Positions 15,695 through 23,690 of a stretch of 64,000 nucleotides of DNA are shown here, piece after piece. Source of the DNA: Nitrososphaerota archaeon. GTDB lineage: Archaea; Thermoproteota; Nitrososphaeria; Nitrososphaerales; Nitrosopumilaceae. A program made the translations under genes and the position numbers. How positions within the stretch are numbered: the first letter of the stretch is position 1; each line of letters opens with the position of its first letter. Where the stretch lies: contig VHBH01000002.1 in assembly GCA_016872055.1 (NCBI GenBank), forward strand, positions 124,001 to 188,000, in the 5' to 3' direction. The notes under the pieces are model-generated. The model did no database searches and was not told the origin of the DNA. It worked only from the letters and a program-made list of their open reading frames with translations.

Positions 15695-16552
15695 TTGGCA
15701 AGGCTTTACCGCAGCCTCCTATTTGTACCTGGGAACAATCCTCGCTTTTTAGAAAAAGCAAAATCATCTCCGGCAGACATTGTTTGCTTTGACTTAGAGG
15801 ATTCCGTGCCTGATTCAGAGAAAAAAAATGCACGAAACCTAATCAAGGAGGCACTAAAGTCGCGCGCTAGCTATTCAAGTTCCGTATATGTAAGGACAAA
15901 TTCACCTTCCTCTGGCAAAATCTCGGATGATTTGGCAGAAATAGTCCAGAAAGGACTAGATGGAATTGTAATACCAAAGGTAAACAATTCCCGGGAACTA
16001 GGCAAAATTATCAAAAAAATAACAACACTGGAAAAGAAACGAAAGCTAAAACAAGTCTTTGTAGTTCCATCCATAGAATCTGCCGAAGGTGTAGTGAACA
16101 CATATGATATTGCATCGTCCAGTAAGAGAATTCCCGCAGTGGTCTTTGGCGTCTTTGATCTGCTAAATGATCTAAAAATTGAACACACAAAACAACCAGA
16201 GGGAGCAAAATACTCTCGCGCAAAAATTCCAGTCGATGCCAGGGTAGCTGGAGTTCTCGCAATAGACGCAATTTGGCAGGATCTCAAGGATGTGGATGGC
16301 CTAAGGCAAGACTGCATCATTGGAAAAAGCCTTGGCTATTCCGGGAAATCCATCATACATCCTGATCAAATCATTCTAACACATGAGCTGTTCGCTCCAA
16401 ACAAATCCGAAATAGAGTGGGCCACCAAAGTTTGCGCAGTATACGAGGAATCTACGAAAAAAGGAAAGGGTGCTACAGTAGTAGAAGGCAGAATGATAGA
16501 CGAAGTACACTACAAGCAAGCAAAGGCACTTTTAGAGCTGGCGCAAAAATAA
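15695..16552 (+). CDS. HpcH/HpaI aldolase / citrate lyase beta-like protein
   Basis: 285 residues beginning at TTG (MARLYRSLLFVPGNNPRF). The CitE/malyl-CoA lyase pattern is clear: SLLFVPGNNPRFLEKA, then DLEDSVPDSEKKNAR with acidic metal/substrate residues, VPSIESAEGV, and GKSLGYSGKSIIHPDQI at the C-terminal end. Enzymes of this group cleave or form C-C bonds in malyl-, citramalyl- or citryl-CoA. The substrate cannot be fixed here. It is tightly linked to the upstream MDR dehydrogenase. Confidence 0.85.
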   Translation: MARLYRSLLFVPGNNPRFLEKAKSSPADIVCFDLEDSVPDSEKKNARNLIKEALKSRASYSSSVYVRTNSPSSGKISDDLAEIVQKGLDGIVIPKVNNSRELGKIIKKITTLEKKRKLKQVFVVPSIESAEGVVNTYDIASSSKRIPAVVFGVFDLLNDLKIEHTKQPEGAKYSRAKIPVDARVAGVLAIDAIWQDLKDVDGLRQDCIIGKSLGYSGKSIIHPDQIILTHELFAPNKSEIEWATKVCAVYEESTKKGKGATVVEGRMIDEVHYKQAKALLELAQK

Positions 16553-16556
16553 TTCA

Positions 16557-17126
16557 TTGAAGCTTTATTTTGTGACGGCAGGCATAATGACTGCCTATTT
16601 TGCATTGGTAATGGTTGTTTTTCCAGACACATATCAGGATATACAAATTGGTGTACCAAAACCAAGCTTGGATGCGACACTCTCTGCATCACAAATCACA
16701 CTTGGAGAATCATTTGAGCTGAGCTTGGTTGCAACTAATTTGGGCGAGGAAGCAGATATGCAAACCGTCACCATAGAATTTCCGCAAAACAAAAACTTGG
16801 ACAATATCAAAATCACATCGTATGACTTTTTGCAATCGCCTAGACTATACCTGAAAGATACAGAGATCGGCTCTACCTATTCTGGAGGCGTAACCATTAC
16901 ACAATCTCAATATCCGTTCATTGAGGCATACAACAGACCTACCAAGCCCGGCCAGATCTATACCATGACACTACAAATCACACCAACCGAGACAGGCCCA
17001 TATACTATATACACAAAAACAGTCGCAATGCCACACATATCTGAAATATCACACTATCCAACTCAGGGAATTTTGGATCATCAAAATGAATTTGTCAAAG
17101 AACATGTGGTGCATGTAATACCATGA
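16557..17126 (+). CDS. Membrane-anchored extracytoplasmic protein
   Basis: 189 residues from a TTG start four bases after the HpcH gene. Residues 2-22 form one hydrophobic anchor. The rest is beta-rich, with LSASQITLGESFELSLVATN and a late TMTLQITPTETGPYTIYT, consistent with an immunoglobulin-like or CARDB-like extracellular fold. It ends with a histidine-containing stretch (HISEISHYPTQG and VVHVIP). Its stop overlaps the ATG of the polytopic membrane protein downstream (ATGA), so the two probably act as a membrane pair. I do not recognise a named family. Confidence 0.65.
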   Translation: MKLYFVTAGIMTAYFALVMVVFPDTYQDIQIGVPKPSLDATLSASQITLGESFELSLVATNLGEEADMQTVTIEFPQNKNLDNIKITSYDFLQSPRLYLKDTEIGSTYSGGVTITQSQYPFIEAYNRPTKPGQIYTMTLQITPTETGPYTIYTKTVAMPHISEISHYPTQGILDHQNEFVKEHVVHVIP

Positions 17127-18154
17127 AAAGAGAAATAACGCCAACACTGGACCATACACAACTATTCAAACTCGCAAATCTTGTGATCAGCTTTGGAATT
17201 ATACTTGTGACAAGCGGTGGAAGCTGGGACATTACAAATCATATTCTAAACAAACCAGAGACGTTTTTTGCACCTCCTCACTTAATGCTGTATTCCGGTG
17301 TGGGGCTTGCATTAATAGGATTTGTAGCACTGCATCTGAGCTGGAAAAAGTCTGGCAAAGACCATCGATTTGGTAGGGGAGTCAAAATCACCACAATGGG
17401 AATTGCTGCACTACTTTCCGCAGGCCCCATTGATTTTGCGTGGCATTCCGCCTTTGGACTTGATGGTCTGCTCAGCCCACCGCATCTAGTATTGATTGTT
17501 GGTATGAGCCTAACAAGCATTGGCGCGCTAGTTAACACAAAATCACTGCAAAAATCCAAACCAAGTCATCTTGGTATCATAATTTCGTTTATCCCTGTTT
17601 GGTTTTCTATAACCGGATTGTTCTATTCTTTTTCATTGCCTTTCTCAAAGACCGACTATTTTGATTTCAACCCAAATCCCCTGTTTGCTGCTGGATTTGC
17701 AAGCATTGCGTACCCATTTTTGATCTCTACAATACTTGTCAGCTCTACCATATTTGCAAAAAATAAATTTGGTATTGCATCACTAGTTGGCGCGTCATAT
17801 TTGGGAATAATGACTCTGAGTGCCATTATTCCAAACCATACTTTAATTCCTACAATTCCATTTTATTTGTCTAATATCATTCCAATTGTTCTTGGCGATT
17901 ACATCTTGTCTAGGTCAAAAAATTCCAAGTCAATGATGATATCTGGCGCAATCTTTGGAAGCGCATTTTATTTCATATATTATCCCTTAATCACGTACAC
18001 GTACAATGAGATAACTCTGGATAAGCTAATGTGGCCCAGCCTTACATCGACTATCTACTTTGAAATGGTACCAATAGTTGCGCCGTTTTTGATAGTGTCT
18101 GGGGCTTTAGTTGGCGCAATATCTGTCAAGTTTGCGCAAAAAATTTTTAGCTAG
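17123..18154 (+). CDS. Polytopic membrane protein with an internal His-containing repeat
   Basis: 343 residues with about nine hydrophobic helices. Two similar segments are visible: residues about 32-60 with SWDITNH and FAPPHLMLYSG, and residues about 100-130 with IDFAWHSAFG and LSPPHLVLIVG. Each has an Asp, a His and a Pro-Pro-His at near-equal spacing inside or at the edge of helices, which suggests metal or heme coordination. It is translationally coupled to the exported protein before it. No named family was recognised. The stop overlaps the convergent methyltransferase gene by four bases. Confidence 0.65.
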   Translation: MKREITPTLDHTQLFKLANLVISFGIILVTSGGSWDITNHILNKPETFFAPPHLMLYSGVGLALIGFVALHLSWKKSGKDHRFGRGVKITTMGIAALLSAGPIDFAWHSAFGLDGLLSPPHLVLIVGMSLTSIGALVNTKSLQKSKPSHLGIIISFIPVWFSITGLFYSFSLPFSKTDYFDFNPNPLFAAGFASIAYPFLISTILVSSTIFAKNKFGIASLVGASYLGIMTLSAIIPNHTLIPTIPFYLSNIIPIVLGDYILSRSKNSKSMMISGAIFGSAFYFIYYPLITYTYNEITLDKLMWPSLTSTIYFEMVPIVAPFLIVSGALVGAISVKFAQKIFS

Positions 18155-18984
18155 GCCTTTTCCAAGCTCAAAAACAGATAATCAATTATTTTTCTCTCAG
18201 ATAGATTCTTCATTTTTTTCATGGACTTGAATACTAGACCCTCTATATTGCCAGAATATGTCGAGTCTAGTCTTTCTTTGAGGGCTTTTCTGTTTTGTAT
18301 GTAATAGTTTGCAAACGGTGCATACACCAATTCTCCCACGGATTTTTCCTTTTTGAGGCGAAATCCAGATTGCCTTATTACTTCTAGGACGTGGAATCTG
18401 GTGTATTTTTTTGAAAGCCAAGTAATACTCAAAATTCCAAGCTTGAATAACGACGGATCCAATGTAACGGGTATTGCAAGTATTAGCTTGCCGTCATCTG
18501 TCAAGATTCGCCTTGACTCATCAAAGAATTTTTCTAGTACAAAGTGTTGCGCAGACTCAAGAGCTATAATTCTGTCAAATGATTTATCGGAAAATGGAAT
18601 GTCGCCTGAGGATGAGTTTATCTGAGATATCACTTGATTACTGCCGTTTTTTAGTTCCAAGAAATTCAAATCCATACAAAATATGTCCAGATGCGAAAAT
18701 TTTTCTTTCCATATAGTAGCAGGAATGCAAAACCCACTACCAACATCTAGGATTTTTTTTGCGGATCCAAACTCGCCAAACTCTGATGCATATTCCGACA
18801 TTTCTCTTTGCGCATCAGGCAGCGCAGTAGAGTTTTTCCATAAACCAAAATTGAGCATTTTTGTGTCCGCACCAACCTGCATCATTGGGCCGAACTTGGA
18901 ATAAATATTGACAATGTCCCTGCCGGAATGTCTCCCATTCCATAATAGGACATCGAGTGGGTTAATCGTAATCTTATGCTTCAA
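18151..18984 (-). CDS. SAM-dependent class I methyltransferase
   Basis: About 277 residues with the Rossmann motif I ILDVGSGFCIP, an acidic loop at DIFCMDLNFLE and a motif near FDRIIALESAQHF, close to the tocopherol/sterol-type small-molecule methyltransferases. The open frame extends to an ATG at 19044, but that start overlaps the upstream gene by 37 bp; the TTG at 18984 avoids the overlap and is preferred. The acceptor substrate is unknown. Confidence 0.75.
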   Translation of the reverse strand: MKHKITINPLDVLLWNGRHSGRDIVNIYSKFGPMMQVGADTKMLNFGLWKNSTALPDAQREMSEYASEFGEFGSAKKILDVGSGFCIPATIWKEKFSHLDIFCMDLNFLELKNGSNQVISQINSSSGDIPFSDKSFDRIIALESAQHFVLEKFFDESRRILTDDGKLILAIPVTLDPSLFKLGILSITWLSKKYTRFHVLEVIRQSGFRLKKEKSVGELVYAPFANYYIQNRKALKERLDSTYSGNIEGLVFKSMKKMKNLSERKIIDYLFLSLEKA

Positions 18985-19007
18985 GATGTTATAGGAAGAA
19001 AAAGGGG

Positions 19008-19799
19008 TTATTTTAGGTTCAGTGGAATTTTTCCAGAACCCCAAGGCTCTTTTACATTCAACGTGTATTGTTTTGTTGGGTCAAACTTGAAGTCAACATA
19101 GCTACCATAGCCGATTGCTGGACCAAAGGTCATTGTAAACGACTTTGATGCTCCAGGCTTGAGCACAATTTGGCCGCTGGTGAAGTCATTTGCAGCGTAC
19201 TTGAATGTGGTAGTGCCATCCGATACGTCATAGTTGCAAACTGCGGGACCTGTACAGTACAATGTGATGTTGTCTTTGGAACCGGTGTTTTCTACTACGA
19301 ACTTAAGGTTCACAATATCTTTGCCTCCGCTGTTTTCCACTGTAGCCCCTGGATAATAGAATGAGATTGGGCCGATTGTGGTCTTGGTTGCCTTTGCCTT
19401 GAATGCCGCATCTTTGACTGCCTTTTCACACTCGAATTGCTCACGCTGATTTTTCTTTGCCTTACATTGGTCTAAATTTTGCTGCATTGAATCAACAGGT
19501 GCCGGTGCTGCCGGTTTTACGTTAGTAGTTGATTCTGCTTTCTTCATTTCTGTCTTTGACTTGGTTTCTGTCTTTGACTTGGTTTCTGTCTTTGACTTGG
19601 TTTCTGTCTTTGACTTGGTTTCTGTCTTTGACTTGGTTTCTGTCTTTGACTTGGTTTCTGTCTTTGACTTGGTTTCTGTCTTGTTCTTTTTTTCTTCAGC
19701 AAATACACTTGTAGATAGTGTAACGCTAAGAATTAAGCTGGCTGTAATTAATAGAGCGACAAGTTTGAGTGTGTTATTATGCGTCAATTTTTGTTTCAT
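19008..19799 (-). CDS. Exported protein with a KTETKS tandem repeat
   Basis: 263 residues. A classical signal peptide (residues 1-34, ending at SVFAEEK) is followed by seven exact copies of KTETKS plus degenerate ends (residues about 41-85), a linker with a short Cys-containing segment (LDQCKAKKNQREQFECEKA), and a C-terminal beta-sandwich-like domain (VVENTGSKDNITLYC ... MTFGPAIGYGSYVDF). The repeat is probably a flexible charged spacer outside the membrane. The TATA-like box of this gene lies at about 19820-19830. Function unknown. Confidence 0.75.
   Translation of the reverse strand: MKQKLTHNNTLKLVALLITASLILSVTLSTSVFAEEKKNKTETKSKTETKSKTETKSKTETKSKTETKSKTETKSKTETKSKTEMKKAESTTNVKPAAPAPVDSMQQNLDQCKAKKNQREQFECEKAVKDAAFKAKATKTTIGPISFYYPGATVENSGGKDIVNLKFVVENTGSKDNITLYCTGPAVCNYDVSDGTTTFKYAANDFTSGQIVLKPGASKSFTMTFGPAIGYGSYVDFKFDPTKQYTLNVKEPWGSGKIPLNLK
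19551..19676. repeat. Seven perfect 18-bp tandem repeats
   Basis: The unit TGTCTTTGACTTGGTTTC is repeated seven times without a mismatch, encoding KTETKS on the minus strand. Perfect identity at third positions points to recent expansion by slippage or unequal exchange, so copy number is likely to vary between strains. Confidence 0.95.
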
Positions 19800-19848
19800 T
19801 GATTTGTTGTTAAAATTTTATTATATAAACTAGTGATAAGATTATTTT

Positions 19849-19884
19849 CTAGTGCTAATTTCTGCGTCTATAAATTGGCACTAG
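19849..19884. promoter_or_regulatory. Inverted pair of the CTAGTGC(T/C)AATT motif in a divergent promoter
   Basis: CTAGTGCTAATT (19849-19860) faces AATTGGCACTAG (19873-19884), an 11-of-12 inverted repeat with a 12-bp spacer. It lies between the promoters of the repeat protein (minus strand, TATA-like TTTATATAAT) and the zinc-ribbon gene at 19934 (TATA-like GTTTAAATAA at about 19903). It looks like an operator. The same half-sites recur in other promoters up to 28.5 kb. Confidence 0.65.
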
Positions 19885-19917
19885 TACAAAAAATTATCCC
19901 GAGTTTAAATAAAAAAT

Positions 19918-19932
19918 AAGATAACTTATCTT
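19918..19932. promoter_or_regulatory. Perfect 15-bp palindrome at the start site of the 19934 gene
   Basis: AAGATAACTTATCTT is a perfect dyad (7+1+7) ending just before the ATG at 19934, where the transcription start of a leaderless gene would lie. It could be an operator for a second regulator or a hairpin in the first bases of the transcript. Confidence 0.4.
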
Positions 19933-19933
19933 C

Positions 19934-20125
19934 ATGTCTACGTCATGCAAAGGTATCTGTGCTAGTTTCAAGGCAATGAGTGTTCAAAATGGTGCACGAT
20001 ATGAGATGGGACAAAAAAGATGCTCGTATTGTTCAATATACCTTCAAGTTAATTCGATAATATGCCCATGTTGTGGTTCTAGGCTACGCTCAAAGGCACG
20101 CCACAGGTCTTCAAGAAACGACTAA
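19934..20125 (+). CDS. Small zinc-ribbon protein, CKGIC family (copy 1 of 3)
   Basis: 63 residues. It begins MSTSCKGICASFKA, followed by GARYEMGQKRCSYCSIY and CPCCGSRLRSK, giving two cysteine pairs plus an N-terminal CxxxC. Two relatives occur at 24101 and 44377 with the same order CKG(I/L), RYExG, CxxC, CGxRxxxK. It is probably a zinc ribbon ending in a basic tail that may touch nucleic acid. A TATA-like box 27 bases upstream supports a leaderless transcript. Confidence 0.75.
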   Translation: MSTSCKGICASFKAMSVQNGARYEMGQKRCSYCSIYLQVNSIICPCCGSRLRSKARHRSSRND

Positions 20126-20130
20126 TTCAC

Positions 20131-20330
20131 ATGCAGTATTTTGTGTTTGATATTGAAACATATCCAGAGGTTTTTCAAAAAAATCATCTTGCTTGTGACA
20201 AGGTGATCACACATAATCAAGATGTTAAGAATCAAGACAATTAATGTAATTAGAAAGATCTTCATCTGAGGAATTTATAGCTATAATTCAGCAACAGATT
20301 ATCTAATTGTTATAACATCCTAGCCTACTA
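20131..20330 (+). pseudogene. Remnant of a DEDD-type 3'-5' exonuclease (PolB-like) gene
   Basis: A short frame from an ATG at 20131 reads MQYFVFDIETYPEVFQ, in which FDIET is the first catalytic motif of DnaQ/PolB-type exonucleases. It stops at 20244. Downstream, in changing frames, fragments such as EEFIAIIQQ and NILAYY look like later parts of the same family, but stops interrupt every frame. I read it as a decaying gene. Exact boundaries are uncertain. Confidence 0.45.
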
Positions 20331-20707
20331 TTTACTGACATATCTCACAACCTTGACTACTACTCTAAGATAAAAAAACTAGACATACAGGGGAAGGCAA
20401 CTTTACTTCTACATCCAGGTAAAACATATATGAAAAAATCTTCGTATCGGTTATTGGACCCAAAAAAGTAAAAATTTTTTTGACCATTGTTAGAAAATCG
20501 GAATTGGTTGAAATTGATTCAAATGAAATTACCAATGTTATTGCAGAAAATCAATACGAATTTGTAATCTAGAAATTATCCAAGATTTATTCTGGTAAAT
20601 TCACCCTTCTTTGAATTATGATACTGAAAAAGATCGCTCATTATTGATTTTTAGCTCAGGTATTATGATGCATTTTCACACATTTAGTATAATGATAAAA
20701 AATTAAC
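20331..20707. other. Gene-poor AT-rich stretch with an open remnant frame
   Basis: No convincing gene starts here. A frame open from about 20423 to the stop at 20572 encodes YEKIFVSVIGPKKVKIF and then KSELVEIDSNEI, which looks protein-like but has no ATG, GTG or TTG at a sensible position and is preceded by stops. It is probably part of the same decayed locus. The remainder to 20707 holds nothing recognised. Confidence 0.4.
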
Positions 20708-20763
20708 CTAGTGCTAACCTATTAGATTTCCAAACTAGGTTATATTCAAAAAACCATTAGCAC
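20708..20763. promoter_or_regulatory. Inverted pair of CTAGTGCTAA half-sites flanking a TATA box
   Basis: CTAGTGCTAACC (20708-20719) faces ATTAGCAC (20756-20763). Between them lies GTTATATTC (20738-20746), about 26 bases before the ATG at 20768, so the half-sites bracket the core promoter. The centres of the seven-base cores are 46 bases apart. The arrangement suggests repression by a protein bridging both sites. Confidence 0.55.
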
Positions 20764-20767
20764 AAAC

Positions 20768-21238
20768 ATGAAATATCTTCTTGCTAATAACTCGGTAACT
20801 CAAAACTTGGTCCAAAATTCTATTATCATATCGCTTGAGGAACAAAGGATCCCAATTCGAATAGGTTGCATATCGACAAACGGTTATCCATGCGTAATAT
20901 CACTTTGGTTCAGCATAATAGACGGAAGAATTTACTGTGCTACAAAGAAAAATGCAAAAATTGTTGAATACCTTGAAAAAAACCCCGCATGTGGATTTGA
21001 GATAGCTTCTGACAAGCCTCCCTATAGAGGTATACGCGGAAATGGAATTTGTAATATTAAGCCTGAAGATGGAAAAAATATTCTTTCAATATTAATAAGA
21101 AAATATCTTGGACAAAAAAACCCTAAACTAGAAAAATTTCTTTTGGATAATTCAGATAAAGAGGTCGCACTTGAAATAATTCCAAACAAATTATTTCATT
21201 ATGACTATACAAATAGAATGGGATATGAAAATCAGTGA
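20768..21238 (+). CDS. Pyridoxamine 5'-phosphate oxidase-like FMN-binding protein
   Basis: 156 residues with the split-barrel pattern: IRIGCISTNGYPCVISLWFSI, then GRIYCATKKNAKIVEYLEKN and PPYRGIRGNGICNI, as in PNPOx-related flavin- or F420-binding proteins. The protein probably binds FMN or a related flavin and acts in redox chemistry, but the substrate is unknown. The gene is preceded by the paired motif described at 20708-20763 and followed immediately by a zinc-ribbon gene whose possible GTG start overlaps its stop. Confidence 0.75.
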   Translation: MKYLLANNSVTQNLVQNSIIISLEEQRIPIRIGCISTNGYPCVISLWFSIIDGRIYCATKKNAKIVEYLEKNPACGFEIASDKPPYRGIRGNGICNIKPEDGKNILSILIRKYLGQKNPKLEKFLLDNSDKEVALEIIPNKLFHYDYTNRMGYENQ

Positions 21239-21243
21239 TTTTA

Positions 21244-21420
21244 ATGGTTACAGCAAAAAATACAATTCCAAAATTTCTCAAATCAAAAATACTACGGGAT
21301 GATGGATGTCCAACATGTGGTTCAATGGATTTTGGAATAATAGAAGTTAATAAATTACATACATCTGTAAGAAGGAAAATTCAGTGCTATAATTGTAAAA
21401 AATTCTGGTTTGATAATTAA
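21244..21420 (+). CDS. Small zinc-ribbon protein
   Basis: 58 residues from the ATG at 21244 (a GTG at 21235 overlaps the previous stop and would add three residues). It carries CPTCGSMDFG and, 25 residues later, CYNCKKFWF, a CxxC...CxxC zinc ribbon similar to those of TFIIB/TFIIS. It is probably co-transcribed with the FMN-binding protein gene. Function unknown. Confidence 0.6.
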   Translation: MVTAKNTIPKFLKSKILRDDGCPTCGSMDFGIIEVNKLHTSVRRKIQCYNCKKFWFDN

Positions 21421-21445
21421 TCCAAATGAATTATTGACGTAAGTG

Positions 21446-21637
21446 CTAGTTAGACCAGAGTATTTTTTTCAGTTTATCGACTGACAAGACAACTTTGCAA
21501 CTCTTGCATGCTAGTATTTCAACCATGTTTTTTCCCTTTACATGGGTAGTAAACAAGGTGGGATGTCGACAAAATGGACACGAAGCCAATAACTGCTTGG
21601 GATTGTAACTTGATTCCAGCACAACCGTAATACGCAT
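21446..21637 (-). CDS. Small zinc-ribbon protein
   Basis: 63 residues from ATG at 21637: MRITVVLESSYN, CPFCRHPTLFTTH, then LACKSCKVVLSVDKL. The two CxxC pairs form a zinc ribbon. A longer frame reaches 21760 but would run across the TFB gene start, so the internal ATG is preferred. Divergent from the TFB gene; the shared 100-bp region would hold both promoters and contains the motif-like CTAGTGGTAA (21670-21679). Confidence 0.5.
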   Translation of the reverse strand: MRITVVLESSYNPKQLLASCPFCRHPTLFTTHVKGKNMVEILACKSCKVVLSVDKLKKILWSN

Positions 21638-21740
21638 TTCTACAATATAACTGAGGAGTGATTTTTTTCCTAGTGGTAAAACCTCAATAATATTTTTTTT
21701 ATTTTGTATTCCTAAAATATCAAAATTAACTATTACTTGT

Positions 21741-22601
21741 GTGTACAAAAAAACTAACACCGTAAATATCGAAAATGTATGTCAACATAACAATGATTTT
21801 TTTGATTTTACTACAAATGAAACAGTTTGTGTAGATTGCGGAATGATATTGAGAAATATAGAATCCCCTGGAGGTATCCAAACTAATGAGTTTTTTGATG
21901 AAAGATTACTAATTGATGATCTCGGAAACTCTTCTAGTATCCCATCTCAAAATAGGGATCACTCAACAGCTTATCTTCCTTATCCTACAAAAGTCCTCTT
22001 CAACCGGCTACGAAGAATAGATACAAAAAGTAAATCAGAGAGTATTGCGTTTCGGGATGGTTTTTTTCTATTAAGAAAACTCAGTGATAATCTTGGATTA
22101 TCCGATGGGATTTCTAAATACGCTGCATACTTGTATAGAAAAGCATATCAAAAAAGGATCAGATTAGGAGGATCCATCACAAAACTTGTCTTTCCAGCTG
22201 TCTATATTGCATGTAATGAACTAGGCTCGCCAAGACAAATTAGTGAAATCCTCAAAAATAAAGAAATCAATAGAAAGCAGTTTTTTCGGGGTTACAAAAG
22301 GATGTTTTTGGGCCTTGGAATAAACACCTCATTTCATAATCCAATTATGATACTTCAAAGACTGGCAAGTAATCTTGACTTGTCGGAAAAAACCAAAAGA
22401 GAAGTGATTTTACTTTTGTCTAAAGCAAGGAAGGAGTCAAGATTTTCTGGATTCAATCCCGCAACCTTAGCTTGCGCTGCAATTTATACAATATCTCTAA
22501 AAACATCACATCCAATATCACAATCAAAAATAGCCAAAGAATTTGGAATAACCGATGTATCGCTTAGAAATTGCTATTTTAAACTCCGAACGTTGAACTA
22601 G
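21741..22601 (+). CDS. tfb: Transcription initiation factor IIB (TFB) paralogue
   Basis: 286 residues from GTG. An N-terminal zinc ribbon (VCQHNNDF and VCVDCGMIL), a B-finger/linker region, and two cyclin repeats (residues about 95-185 and 195-286; TLACAAIYTISLKTSHPIS lies in the second). TFB recruits RNA polymerase to TATA-TBP. Ammonia-oxidizing archaea carry several TFBs that may select promoter subsets. This one, in an accessory region, is a good candidate for a specialised factor. Its 3' end overlaps the convergent membrane protein gene by 23 bp. Confidence 0.9.
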   Translation: MYKKTNTVNIENVCQHNNDFFDFTTNETVCVDCGMILRNIESPGGIQTNEFFDERLLIDDLGNSSSIPSQNRDHSTAYLPYPTKVLFNRLRRIDTKSKSESIAFRDGFFLLRKLSDNLGLSDGISKYAAYLYRKAYQKRIRLGGSITKLVFPAVYIACNELGSPRQISEILKNKEINRKQFFRGYKRMFLGLGINTSFHNPIMILQRLASNLDLSEKTKREVILLLSKARKESRFSGFNPATLACAAIYTISLKTSHPISQSKIAKEFGITDVSLRNCYFKLRTLN

Positions 22602-23010
22602 AGATAATTTTTAGTCTCTTAAAAGCAAGCATTATTTGCAATCCACCAATGGAGAAAAGAGACCCAATCTCAAATAACATTGGATCATAGGATTTTTCCT
22701 CCGCTAAATCCAAGTCTTGTATTGGGGGCTGGCTCGCTAGTATTGGGGCATAGTTTACAGCCATTGCTATTCCTCCAATGATAATTAGAATTCCACAAAT
22801 GATTACCAGTATTGGAATAGTTTTGTCTGGCTTATTTTTAGAGATAAAAGTAGCAATTATTGGCAATACCAGAGCGGGACCTCCGAGGATTAAACCTCCT
22901 TGCATGCCTAGTCCCAAAATGGATTGTAAGCTAGCACCAGAGCTCAAATCTACTGCATATGCTAAAAGCAATCCTATTGATATTACCACTAGAACTAGTG
23001 CCAGGCTCAT
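22579..23010 (-). CDS. Four-helix membrane protein
   Basis: 143 residues with four hydrophobic segments (about residues 2-20, 31-54, 64-86 and 115-132) and a short acidic loop (LDLAEEKSYDP) before the last. There is no signal peptide cleavage site and no recognised motif. Function unknown. Confidence 0.55.
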   Translation of the reverse strand: MSLALVLVVISIGLLLAYAVDLSSGASLQSILGLGMQGGLILGGPALVLPIIATFISKNKPDKTIPILVIICGILIIIGGIAMAVNYAPILASQPPIQDLDLAEEKSYDPMLFEIGSLFSIGGLQIMLAFKRLKIISSSTFGV

Positions 23011-23065
23011 AAAATGTATTGTTAAATCTTTGTTTTAAATTATGTTTTTTAGTAATTGAGATTGG

Positions 23066-23090
23066 CTCTAGCTAGAGTGATTAACACTAG
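23066..23090. promoter_or_regulatory. Palindrome plus one reverse half-site upstream of 23136
   Basis: CTCTAGCTAGAG (23066-23077) is a perfect palindrome. It is followed by TTAACACTAG (23081-23090), the reverse complement of CTAGTGTTAA, close to the regional motif. A TATA-like TTTATATA lies at about 23105-23112, 27 bases before the ATG at 23136, so both elements sit just upstream of the core promoter. Confidence 0.4.
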
Positions 23091-23135
23091 AAGAAATCTC
23101 ACAGATTTATATAGAATTAATCAAATTGTACCATA

Positions 23136-23327
23136 ATGACAGAAGAACAAGAATGGGCTAGTCTACTTTCTGAAGTATTTGACAAGCTTACACAAAAACA
23201 TGCATCAATCACATACGAATTCAAAGATTTGGCAGTGGTTGGTGAGAAAAAAGGACCAACTGGACCAGTTCCAACAGGTAAGGTTGTCCTAAACGGTAAG
23301 CTTACAATTTCAACTCAGAGAGGATAG
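23136..23327 (+). CDS. Small conserved-type protein of unknown function
   Basis: 63 residues starting MTEEQEWASLLSEVFDKL, with a C-terminal half rich in Gly/Pro/Lys (GEKKGPTGPVPTGKVVLNG). No cysteines and no membrane segment. The clear TATA-like box 27 bases upstream and the tight spacing (six bases) to the next gene support expression as a two-gene operon. Confidence 0.55.
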   Translation: MTEEQEWASLLSEVFDKLTQKHASITYEFKDLAVVGEKKGPTGPVPTGKVVLNGKLTISTQRG

Positions 23328-23333
23328 CACAAA

Positions 23334-23681
23334 TTGACCTACGACTACGTATCACGAGTGCTCTCCTATGTTAAATCAGGATCGCTAGAGATATCGTATG
23401 ATTCAACCCCACTAGTGCGAATAGAAGCGGAGAAAAACCAGAGAATGATAGACATTCTCTCTGATGTTAAAGAAATACTCCCTATTCGTAATTTTATATT
23501 CAAAATTAATAAGATAAAAAAAATCTCTTCGAATTTATCCGAAGATGAAATAACCCTAGTAATTACTGAAAAGGGACAACCTCTTGCAGTACTAGGAGAG
23601 AATGCCAAGCCAGGCCTTTTCTCTAGACTTTTTACAGGTAAAAACTTGGAAGTAACTAGAAGAAAATCAAAAACTGGTTGA
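23334..23681 (+). CDS. Hypothetical protein paired with 23136
   Basis: 115 residues from TTG (MTYDYVSRVLSYVKSGSL). It looks like a small alpha/beta protein with a basic C-terminal tail (GKNLEVTRRKSKTG). No known motif. It follows the previous small gene by six bases and ends ten bases before a regional CTAGTGCTAATT half-site. Confidence 0.5.
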   Translation: MTYDYVSRVLSYVKSGSLEISYDSTPLVRIEAEKNQRMIDILSDVKEILPIRNFIFKINKIKKISSNLSEDEITLVITEKGQPLAVLGENAKPGLFSRLFTGKNLEVTRRKSKTG

Positions 23682-23690
23682 TCTTTCTTT

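Noticed and set aside
19551-19676. CRISPR-like array of regular repeats
   Set aside because: The 18-bp units are contiguous with no spacers and encode an in-frame KTETKS protein repeat.
21441-21452. AAGTGCTAGTTA as a further regulatory half-site
   Set aside because: It lies between two convergent 3' ends, not in a promoter, and only part of the motif matches.
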